DNA of 64,000 nucleotides from Eutreptiella sp. 'Long Island Sound 2002' (taxonomy: Eukaryota; Euglenozoa; Euglenophyceae; Eutreptiales; Eutreptiaceae). Numbering within the stretch: position 1 is the stretch's first letter; every line of letters starts with the position of its first letter. Made by a program: the position numbers and the translations under genes. Positions 50,267 through 59,780 of this stretch are shown one piece after another. The stretch is from positions 33,055,629-33,119,628 of the forward strand of contig OZ038385.1 of NCBI GenBank assembly GCA_964036045.1. The letters run 5' to 3'. The notes below the pieces were generated by a model that worked only from the letters and a program-made list of their open reading frames with translations, did no database searches and was not told the origin of the DNA.

Positions 50267-51739
50267 AAGTACCGTGCCCACACCAACCCCAGCCACACCC
50301 AAACCAGCCCCCCCAAGCCGTTCCCCCCGGAGGGCGGCTTCCCCACGGGGCGGACGCGGCACGTCCGCCCCCCGGCGCCCGAGCGTTCGCCGCCGGGCGT
50401 CACGCTGCCGCAGCTGCGGCGGCAACAGGACGCCCGGCGCGTCATCCGGGAGGGGGGGGGCGGCGCACAGGCGGGGCAGGGTGCCGGCCACGGGAGCGCG
50501 GAGCGGGGGACAGGAGGCGGCAGGGGGAGTGCCCAGGGACACACGCAGGGGGCAGGCCAGGGCGCACACCGCAAGGAGCGAGGGCGAAGGCGCGGGCACG
50601 GTACCGAGGCCAGCAGCAGCGGAGTGGGGCAGAGCGCGGGCAGCGGACGGCACGACGCGAGCAAGGAGCAGGGAAAGGACAAGGGCTTGGGAAGGACACG
50701 CACGGGCGCGAGCAGGGCGCCAAGGCGGGCGGCCACGGAGCAGCCACGGAGAGTGGAACAGGGCGCGGTTGGCGAGCGTGGGCACCGCCAAGGGCATGGA
50801 CACGGGCAGGGGAAGGGTACGGGCGCCAGCAGTGCAAGCCAGGGTGCAGGTGACGGAGGGCGGGACCCACGGCGCGGACAGGGGGCGTAGGGGCCGGGAA
50901 GGGACCCAAGGGCAAGGGCAAGGGCGCCGTGGGCCCACGGGGACAGACGGGGCGGCGCGCGGGAGCCAAGGGGGGAGGACGGAGCGAAGGGAGGGGGACG
51001 GGGAGCGAGGCGCCCCACGCAGCCGGACGTGCAGCCGGTGCGGTGCATCCCCCCCGGCATCCAGCAAATGCCGGCGCACCACACCCACCACCACCACCAC
51101 CACCACGCCCACCTCTACAACATCGACCCCCAAGCCGGTGACCTCATCCCCCCCCAACCCCCCCGACCCCAGCACCAGCCGGCCCCCCCCGCGCCAAGGG
51201 CGGAGCCGGCGCGGATGGCCGCTGCCTCGGCGGAGGGGGGGCGGGGCGCAGCGCCGGCGCCGCAAGCACAGGGGCCGCAGGGGGAGCCAGCGCGGGGGGC
51301 AGAGGGGACCCGGCCCTGGGACCGGGACTGGGGCACGGTCCCGGACTCCCCTGGGGCCGAGGCCCGGCCCCTGGTGGTGGAAGTGTACGGGTGGCTGAGC
51401 TGGGCCTGCTCGGGGACCACCAGGGGGATGAGGAACCGGCCCTTCGATGCCGTGCTCCTGCGGAGGGACAGGGGGAACCGGGAGGTGCCCCCGGGGGGGT
51501 GGGCGGCCCCAGAGGACCACGAGAGGGTCCTCAGGGCGGTGATTCGGGCGGCGTGGCCCGACAGGGAGCCCACGTGGCCGGCTTTCCTGGAGAGGAGGGC
51601 GGTGCTCCGCATCACGCATGCGGATGCCAACAAGTGGCTCCCCCGGGCTTTGCGCAACGCCCTCACCCACTGGCGCTACCGCCGGCGAAACCCGCCGCAG
51701 CCGCAGCCCCAGCCCCCACACAAGCGACGACGCAGGTGA
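50267..51739 (+). pseudogene. Ala/Pro/Gly-rich ORF, 3' part, continuing 28035-28691
   Basis: Reads on in frame from the left part once element A is removed. It is Arg/Gly/Gln-rich (GKDKGLGRTRTG and similar) to an in-frame TAG at 50888-50890. The same frame then stays open to 51739, with a His run (HHTHHHHHHHAH) and a globular-looking end (VEVYGWLSWACSGTTRGM, VLRAVIRAAWPDREPTW, ITHADANKWLPRALRNA) finishing in KRRRR. I recognise no family. The basic, low-complexity make-up suits a nucleic-acid-binding ORF1-type protein of a retroelement. Confidence 0.45.
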
Positions 51740-52385
51740 CGGCCGCACCCCGCCGGCCGAGGCGATGAGCGCGAGGGGGGGGCGGGGGGACATCGGAACG
51801 CCCCCGAGAACGGAGCCTGGCCGACCGACCCACACACCCCCATTGTACGGCGCGGCGAAGGGGCGCGCGCCACCTCTAGTGGGGGAGAGGACGGGGGCAA
51901 CGAGCGCGGGGGGGGGCCCACTGCCCTGCAGCCCGCTAACCGCTGACCGCTGACCCGAGCCGCCGCCCCCAGCGCTCACCAGCCCTCCCCCCCCCCCCCC
52001 GGCCGGCCGACGCCGCGCGGCGGAAGCGAGGAGGGCAGGGGGCGCGAGCGACGACCTGCACGGGGGCCTGGCGCCCGGAGGGCGGAGGGGGGCGGGGGCA
52101 GGGTGCGCCCCCCCGGGCGGCGGCCGGCCCCCTGGGACCAGAACAATCGGCACCAGGGGACCAGGGGGGGACGGAGGGGAACCCCCCCCCCCCCCCACCA
52201 ACCCCCCCCCCTCTCCCCCCCCCCCAGCCCGTAGGCGGAGGCCGGCCGGAGGGGCGGCGGCCCCATGCCCCCCCGGGAGGGCCGCGGCAACCAAGTGGGG
52301 GACGCCACAGCAGCGGCGAGCGCAGCCGCGCGCCAAGCGCCCCCAGTCGGCCGTCCACTCACTCCCGCATTACCCGCTGCCGACC
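51740..52385. other. C/G-run-rich non-coding DNA
   Basis: Long homopolymeric C and G runs, for example around 51985-52000 and 52180-52232. No supportable gene. Long ORFs on both strands are products of composition. Confidence 0.6.
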
Positions 52386-53406
52386 GGCGGCTCTGTGCCC
52401 ACGCTGTGGGCCGCGGCGGAACGGCGGCACCCAGGAGTGCGCAGACGAAGTGGCCCGCCTCGGTGCCCATCCGGGGAAGACGGGAGAGGGCAGACCGCGG
52501 CAAAGAGACCTCTCCCCCCACGCCCTGCCACACTGACCCGCCGGCGGCTGGCCCAGCCGCACCCAGCGCCCACGGCTGCCCGGCAACCCCGGCTGAACGT
52601 GTATACCCAGGGGGGATGCCCAAGGGAACAGGGGGGCAGGGGACGGCGGCGCGCCCCCGACCCCCTCCCCCGCCCCACTCCCCCCCTGGCCTGCGGGCCG
52701 CCGGGGCGCCAGCCCTCCACCCCCCCCGAGGCAGAGGGGGTGTCCCCCCTCCCCCAGGAGGGACCGCGACGCCGGGGGGGGGGCGCAGCTGGACCCGCAC
52801 GCCGCGCGCCCCCGCACCCCCCGCCGCCTGCTCCCGCGAGGGTCGCGATAGGCGGGCGAACCCACACTAGCGCAAAAGAGCGACACACCGACCACGCCCG
52901 GGGGCGGCACGCGACGACGAACCGGACCAGTATGGGGGCCGCGCCCCCCATGACCTGAGCGTCGCCGGTGACGCCCGAATAGTTGCCCGCCCAGGGAAGG
53001 CAGAGGGATGGGCTGAGGCGGGGCGACCCCCGGGCCCCCCGGCCCCGCGGCCAGCCCTACGGGGGGGCGGCTCACGGGTCAGCCCCCCCCCCCCCCCCCA
53101 GGCCAGGCTGGCCCGCCGGCAGCGGACCGCACCCGGCGCCCGGGGCTGCCCCACGACCCCAACCGAATGCGTACGCCCCGGGGGGATGCGCCGGAGACGA
53201 AAGGAGGACAGGGCAGAAAGCCGCGGACCACCCCTCCCGGAGGGGAGAGGTGGGGAGCCACTGTGCGAACACCCCCTGTCCCCCCACCCCCCCACCGACC
53301 CACACGCCACCGGGGCGCCAGCCCCCCACCCCCCCGAGGTGGGGAGATGACCCTGCCTCCCCCCAGCAGGGCCGCGTCGCCCGGGAGGGTAAAGGTAAAG
53401 GTAAAG
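52386..53406 (+). repeat. Two diverged ~0.6-kb units, 3'-UTR-like, ending in (GGTAAA)3
   Basis: The blocks around 52540-52760 and 53090-53345 align: a shared GGGGGGATGC near 52610 and 53180, and a shared CCGGGGCGCCAGCCC near 52702 and 53310. The second unit also matches the start of 55077-56419. The terminal ggtaaaggtaaaggtaaag (53388-53406) resembles the short tandem tails at LINE 3' ends. Confidence 0.55.
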
Positions 53407-53722
53407 TGCTCGGGCGATCTCCGAACTCCAGCGTATCCGTGATCCCTACCTGTCCCAAGGCACAGCACGCTACATCATACTACACTCATCAAAACAGCTG
53501 CAACTCCGGTACAGTGAATTCGCGGGAAACGTAAAGAGCCACTGTATCATACAGTGCATAGAAGTCCCAGTGCGGAGCGTGCCCTCGCTCACACGGGCAC
53601 ACGACACAGGCGTTCCTGTACTTCGGTCCTGCTTCTGCCGCCTGGCACCGCAAGACATCACAGTACAGCACTTGCAACGTGTACTGGCCGCCCAGTGCCC
53701 GAGGTGGCACGCGCACAGACAG
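53407..53722. other. Intergenic, no feature seen
   Basis: Contains one short stretch (about 53403-53460) that matches the 207-bp part of the satellite at 53808 and 54097. Otherwise no gene or repeat is recognised. Confidence 0.5.
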
Positions 53723-53922
53723 TGGTCAGTGGCGTGTAGCACGTCCAGCTGGGCTCGCCGAATGCCCAAGATGGACACCATAACGCCGGGACTGCTGTGA
53801 TGGGTGGTAAAGTGCCCGGGCGCTCACCGAACTCCAGCGTATCCGTGATCCCTGCCTGTCTCTCGCAGCATCCCTTCCGGCTCGCGGGGTCACAGACACC
53901 CTAGCGCCTAGGACACTGCGTT

Positions 53923-53998
53923 CCAACCCCACCGGGATTGGAACCGAGCACCTCTAGTTCAGGTGTCACGTGCATGACCGCTGAACTACGCGACCTTC
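53923..53998 (-). other. tRNA-like sequence, copy 1
   Basis: The minus strand has a D-arm/A-box-like TAGTTCAGCGG and a B box (GGTTC-AAT-CC type). It is 73-75 nt overall, with partial acceptor pairing. The anticodon stem is displaced and the T stem has a mismatch, so it is a tRNA-derived repeat rather than a working tRNA. Confidence 0.45.
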
Positions 53999-54211
53999 TC
54001 TCTGTGATGGGTGGTCAGCGGCGTGTAGCACGTCCAGCTTGGCTCGCCGAATGCCCAAGACGGACACCGTAACGCCGGGACTGCTGTGATGGGTGGTAAA
54101 GTGCCCGGGCGCTCACCGAACTCCAGCGTATCCGTGATCCCTACCTGTCCCTCGCAGCATCCCTTCCGGCTCGCGGGGTCACAGACACCCTAGCGCCTAG
54201 GACACTGCGTT

Positions 54212-54287
54212 CCGACCCCACCGGGATTCGAACCGAGCACCTCTAGTTCAGGTGTCACGTGCATGACCGCTGAACTACGCGACCTTC
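54212..54287 (-). other. tRNA-like sequence, copy 2
   Basis: Near-identical to 53923-53998, 289 bp away, with the better B box GGTTCGAATCC. Confidence 0.45.
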
Positions 54288-54705
54288 TCTCTGTGATGGG
54301 TGGTCAGTGGCGTGTAGCACGTCCAGCTTGGCTCGCCGAATGCCCAAGATGGACACCGTAACGCCGGGACTGCTGTGATGGGTGGTCAGTGGCGTGTAGC
54401 ACGTCCAGCTTGGCTCGCCGAATGCCCAAGATGGACACCGTAACGCCGGGACTGCTGTGATGGGTGGTCAGTGGCGTGTAGCACGTCCAGCTTGGCTCGC
54501 CGAATGCCCAAGATGGACACCGTAACGCCGGGACTGCTGTGATGGGTGGTCAGTGGCGTGTAGCACGTCCAGCTTGGCTCGCCGAATGCCCAAGATGGAC
54601 ACCGTAACGCCGGGACTGCGGTGTTTGGTGACCCGTGTGTGGAAGCTAGTCCAGCTTGGCTCGCCGAATGCCCGAAGAGGGCACCGTAACGCCGGGACCG
54701 CTGTG

Positions 54706-55033
54706 AGAAAACACACAGGCAATACACACCCTGCCCTACCCTCAACAGGCACACCCTCAGGTCCCTAAACCTGCCACTTGCCGTGCTCCCTCCCCTGGTG
54801 TTCACCCTCACACTGGCGGTGTTTAGCCCCGACCGGCTCGCGGAACGCCCTATGAGACGTCCTATCGCCCTCAGGCCCACCTGCACCCTGGTTTCAGCGG
54901 TATCGGTATGTTCCAACGTTTGTACACCCCTTCCACCTGGGTACGCGTGGCTGTTACGCCCATGTCCCTTGGTTTGACACGCCATTCTCAAAGGCGACAG
55001 GGCGCTGCCGAGCGGTGTTGGTCCCGCTGACAG
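54706..55033. other. Intergenic, no feature seen
   Basis: Mixed composition, with no ORF, repeat or RNA gene that I can support. Confidence 0.5.
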
Positions 55034-55042
55034 TTTTTTTTT

Positions 55043-55076
<34 letters not shown>
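55034..55076. repeat. T43 tract (one C)
   Basis: A near-pure T run followed by CGCAG|GA. It could be the poly(A) of a minus-strand retroposon or a tract expanded at the 5' junction of the next copy. It also resembles a strong 3' splice acceptor. Confidence 0.9.
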
Positions 55077-56419
55077 CGCAGGAGCCGCGATGGGCAAGCG
55101 AACCCGCGCTAGCGCACAAGCGCGCCACGCGGACCGCGCCCAAAGACAGAAAGCCAACACGACCCGGAGCGCTATGGGGGCCACGCCCTCCATGGCCAGA
55201 GCGACGCCAAGGATACCCGCTTTGTTGCCTGCCCAGGGAAGGCAGAGGGACGGGCTGAGGCAAGGCGACCCCCCGCCCCACTGGCCCCCCCGGCCGCACA
55301 GTCGGGGAGAACGGCGCACAGGCCGCCCCCCCTCCCCCGACCCCACCCCCCGACGCTGGAACGCCCCAGACGCGCAGACCCACCCCACAGGGGGCACACA
55401 GCCCCAAGCCAGGTATGGGGGGAATGGGACCGGGCCGCCCCCCCCCATAGCAAACCAAACGGGACACGGGACCGGGGCAGGACACGCGGAGGGGCACGGA
55501 CCGCGTGGAACGGCGCTACCAGTGCCCAGCACCAGGACCGCGCGAGGTGCGCGCGCTACACCAACCAGGGGGGGGGGAGCGCAGACGCCGTGGGAGCGCG
55601 AGCGCACACACACACAAAGGGCATCGGGGAATACCAGAAGGGCAACCGGACCGAGCCCGCGGAAAGCACAGACTGCATGGAATGGCGTACCAGGGAGCGA
55701 TGATAAGGGACACCCGGACGGGACGGCCCGCCACACACAGCGCGGGGAACGCGGGGCGGGAAGGGGGAAACAGGGAAGACAGGACACCAGGCACCAGCCC
55801 AAGCCCCCCGAACTGACCGCGAGCGCCGCGCACACACAAACAGGGCACTGCACCCGCCAAGGAAGTAGTGGCGCGCCGCGCCACGCACCAGCCCCAGGGC
55901 AAGGCAGCCCCCGCGCCAGCCCACGGGGGTCCGTCTGGCGACAAGCCAGTAGCACGGGCCCGGCGGCGCCGGCGCCCCGGGCGACCACACATCAGAAGGG
56001 CGACGCAGTGGGTAAGCGCCTGCAGCTAGGGCTGCTAAGTAACGCACTGACCGGGGAGTGGCGAAATGGGGAAGCCGGGGAAGGACGGGGCTCCGAGCCC
56101 TGTGAACCCGGGGGACTCCGCCACCAGGCAGGAGGTGCGTCATGACGGGCCCCCCACTAGGTCCCGGTGGGGAGGATATCACCTGGCCCGACCAGGTGAC
56201 CCCCCGGGGCCGAAAGGCGTCTAGTACCCGCAAAATCAAACCTCAAACCTCAAACCTGAGTTGCCAGTTATCACAGGCGTAGGAGGTGTGAGTACAGGTC
56301 TGAAACTACTGTGCGTTTAACGGCCCTGGAAATCCCCTGTCATACCCGAAGCTAAGGGCTGAATATAACCAGTCTGTGCGACAGAAATTACCAATGGGGT
56401 AAGTAAAGTAAGTAAGTAA
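55077..56419 (+). mobile_element. 5'-truncated retroposon end terminating in (TAAG)n
   Basis: Its first ~250 bp align with 52840-53090 (shared GCCCAGGGAAGGCAGAGGGA at about 52990 and 55232). It ends with an AT-richer 200-bp 3' UTR-like stretch and gtaagtaaagtaagtaagta at 56399-56418. A short simple-repeat 3' tail and 5' truncation are typical of LINE copies. No ORF inside it is convincing. Confidence 0.5.
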
Positions 56420-57216
56420 GGGCGGCCGCGTCCGCAGCCTCATCTGACTCCTCCTTGTTTGTTTTACATGGTGGCCGCCTCTGGCGGGAAGGAGTGCTCT
56501 CCACCATCAGTTCCCCTGGCGACCCCCACTCTCACCTCACGGCCGAGAACTTTAACCAGGTTCCCTTGGGGCATGACCGGTGGTAGGCTCCCTTCAGTCG
56601 CTGCCCTCACGGTTTCAGTTCCTTCCGGTCACCCTTTGAAGGATCCCCCGGCCTTCCCCCCCTAGCACAGCCTATTGGGCGCCTGCAGGCGGGTTTCCTG
56701 TGGATAGCCCTTGCCGACAGCGGAGCATTTCTCTCTGTCAACCACATTCCACCACTCCCCATCCCTCACGGGCTGGAGTACCCACTCGGCTCCCGGATGC
56801 ACTTGGTTTTCGTCCATCCACGGCTGGAGGCCAGGGGGTGACCCTTTCCACGTTCCCCCTGGTCCCGCTCACGCGTGAGCCTACGTGTACTAAGGCCATT
56901 TACCCGGGGATCTCAAGGTCAACCCTCACCCCTGCGGACACCTCACGGCCGTCCCGGAGTTCAGGGCATTTTCCCGACTTCCCGTGGCCAGGTTCCCCAT
57001 GGTTGGCCCATGGTTCACCACTCCATGGCGACTGGTTTCCCAATCCCGTGAGGCTGTTGCTTGGCGCTTTCGGCCTCCTTGCCCTTCCCACGTCCCATTC
57101 CCCGTTGCCTCATCCCGGCACTGGCCCGTTCCCAGCGTCCCGTGGACTCCCTACCCCTTCGGGCCGTTGTGCGGCCCTAGCCACACACCCTTCCCCTCCC
57201 CGGCCCCTTGTCCCTG
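56420..57216. other. Pyrimidine-rich DNA, no supported gene
   Basis: C/T-rich on the plus strand. A plus ORF (56700-57548) spans it but is Pro/Ser-rich and partly made of the 186-bp repeat below, so I do not call it a gene. Confidence 0.5.
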
Positions 57217-57560
57217 CATCCCGTGTTTATACCCCACCGGGTCGCCTGCTACCCTGTGGCGCTGGCCCACTGGGGCCTCTTCCTTCCAGGGACCGTTTTG
57301 TGCGCCTAGCACGGGTCGCTCCCTTCCCGCCCCTGTCCCTTTCCCCTGTGCCGCGGCCCTGGCCTAATCCCCCGGGCTGTCTTGCGGCCCCACCCCATCC
57401 CTCATCCCGTGTTTATACCCCACTGGGCCGCCAGCACTCCCGTGGCGCGGGCCCACTGGATCCTCATCCATCCGGGGACCTTTTCGTGCGCCTAGCACGG
57501 GTCGCTCCCCTCCCTCCCCCGCCCCTCTCTCCTGTGCCGTCTCCCTAGCTGTCCTAGTCA
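57217..57560. repeat. 186-bp tandem duplication
   Basis: CATCCCGTGTTTATACCCCA starts at 57217 and, with small changes around it, again at 57403. The shared block GCGCCTAGCACGGGTCGCTC lies near 57302 and 57488. The period is a multiple of three (62 codons). Confidence 0.8.
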
Positions 57561-59780
57561 CCTGGGGCCATCGCGTGGCCCTAGCCACTCGTCCTTTTGT
57601 GTCCCGCCTCCTTGTGGTGTTGTCCGCGTTTGTTTCCCTCTTTTTTTTTCCGCCTTTTTTTTTTTTCCGCTTGGTTCCCCCCTCCCTGCATGCACGCACA
57701 ACATCACTGCATCGCCATCTCGTTTCTGTTCGGTGCTCACGTCCAGTTCCTCCGCCATCCTGTGGCGTTGCCCCTGGCGGTCCCCGGCCATGCCGGGCGA
57801 CCCAGCCATTCAGCCCGCGTTGCTGTACAAGTATCCGCTCTCTCCCCTCTCTACCCTCCCCTCCCCTCTGTCTCCTGCCCGCCCTCTTAGTGTTGTTCCC
57901 CTGCTCCGTGTGCTCGCCGCTGGTCGTCTCCGTGCCAGGGCTGTATCTCGCGCGCCCTCACGTGCCTCAGGGCCTCCGCCCTGTCTTCTGACCTGTAGGC
58001 CGACCTGGGCGGCCTCCCCAGACACCCCTTCGGGGGGATTCCCCCGTCGTCCTCTCCTGCCGGCCGCCCCTCCATCAGTTCCCTGATGGTCGGGCAGGGC
58101 GGCCGGTACGGCTCTTTGCGGGTCAACGGCATGGTGTTTCTCTGAGAGAGACATTGTGTTCCTTTGCGCCCTCGTTGGCCCCCTGTGCCCCCCACCTCCC
58201 GCGCCCTGCCTCCTCTTTGTGCCCTTCCTGTGTGTCCGCCCGTCCTGCCGTTGTTTTTTTTTTGTTCTCGCACTCCTTGCTGCTCCCGCGCGCCCTGCGT
58301 GTGACCTCTGCTCTTCTTCGTGTTACCCTGGTCCCGCTGCCCTGTCCCCCCTCTCTCGCCTGTCTCTCCTCCCATTCTCCTTCTCGCAGTCGACCCTGCC
58401 TGCACGTCTGTCCTCCCTGCCCGTGCATCGCTGTCACACGTGTGTGCCACTCCTGTGCCCTACCCCTGCCCCTCCCTCTCGCCCCTACCCTTTCCCCTGG
58501 GTGCTCCCTCGGTCCCCGCCTCTCACCCCATCCTGGCTGCCTGGCGCCCTGTGTGGGGGGGGGGGGGGGCTCATTTGGTCAAGTGTGTACCCGCCACTGT
58601 GCTCCAGCCGCGCCTGCCTCACGACCCTCATCGCCTACTCAGTTCCATCATTGTCCGTGTCACTCAGACAGTGCTTTGCAGTTCGTCCCTTCCTTCGTCC
58701 CTCGATGGGGTAAGAGTCGGGCTGCTTCTACAGAGTTCAGGGCATTGTCGCCTTCGGACTGAGGTTGGGGCGAAGCGTTTGATGTGTCCCACTTTGGCTT
58801 CCTCCTTCGCACTGGCATGCTCGCTTGCGCTGGCCCCTCTCGGCCACACACCTGCGTTTCCGGGTCACCCGGTCCTGGGGGGTGGGGCGGTCAGAGTCAC
58901 CCTTGTGGGCCGCTGCCTCCGGCCCTGGGTTATTTAGGTCCTTAGGTTTTAAAAACCCCAGTGGGTACTGGCTTTTCGGAGGTCAACATACAGCAACACA
59001 GGGGAGGGGTGTGGGCAGCGCCAGGGCGCCTGCATGTGCAGTCTGTGTGTGCGCACGTGCATACAGGGTGGCCTTGCGGAGTACGTGGGGGGTGGGTGTA
59101 TCTGTGGTCTGGTCTGTGGCCCTGTACCCCCCATGTGCTGGGGACGCTTGCCGAATTCCCACCGCTGCAGTTGCATTGTTGAGTCCGGCCACCAAGGCCT
59201 GGCGTGGTCAACCCCTCTGAGCATGGCGCACGTAAGCTCATTGTTTTCAACGCAGCACCTTCCCGCCACGCAGAGAGCTGCAAGTCCGAGCCCTGGCGCC
59301 GCGCTGCTCCACGCCTTCGCCGGCCGTTCTCGCCTGTCACGACCTCGCGCTCCGCTCTGTCACCGTACCACGATACTGCTTCCCGTCTGCTGCCCTTTCT
59401 GCCCCACTCCGTTCGCTACCCACGATACGTCGCGCGTCCCACTGCCCGGTTGCCTCCTCCGCACTCGCTTCCGCCCCCGTACTCCGCGGCCCCTTCTCCC
59501 CTCTCCCCCGCCGCTGGTCCTGTGCTCTCCGCTTGGGGTTCTCGTCCGCGTCCTCCACCACCACATCCCCCTCCACTGTCAGCCGTGTCCCTGTCCTCCT
59601 CCGCGCACCTGCACCTCTCTGCTCCCCTCCACCCCTCCTCTTGCCCGTCACATCCCCTCCTCACCCTCCTCCACCTCCGCCGACCCCCTGCGTCCGCCTC
59701 CCCGCATCCCATCTGCCCGTCCCTCCGCACGCCCCTGGCCCCCTGCCCCTAGCGCTCCCCGCCCCTGTCCCTGCCCGGCC
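57561..59780. other. Pyrimidine-rich DNA with homopolymer runs, no supported gene
   Basis: Strong C/T bias on the plus strand, T runs near 57640-57670 and a G run at 58555-58569. Many overlapping ORFs on both strands, all of low complexity; none is supported. Confidence 0.5.

Larger units (their letters stand above)
53723..54705. repeat. 82-bp satellite with 289-bp higher-order unit
   Basis: The 82-bp unit (tcagtggcgtgtagcacgtc and on) occurs at about 53723, 54012, then four times in tandem at 54304, 54386, 54468 and 54550, plus a diverged unit ending near 54705. At 53723-54303 it alternates with a ~207-bp segment, giving a 289-bp period (53811 against 54100). The 207-bp segment carries the tRNA-like piece. 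Confidence 0.9.

Noticed and set aside
50237-52336. 699-residue minus-strand ORF, and others of 445 (8035-9372) and 372 residues (27468-28586)
   Set aside because: They lie opposite better-supported plus-strand frames in extreme-GC DNA. Composition (Pro/Arg/Gly/Ala) and lack of any motif mark them as shadows.
54212-54287. A functional tRNA gene
   Set aside because: Displaced anticodon stem, T-stem mismatch and poor acceptor pairing, and it is part of a tandem repeat.
55034-55085. A real splice acceptor after the T43 tract
   Set aside because: No coding exon follows. The tract is better explained as a retroposition or expansion scar.
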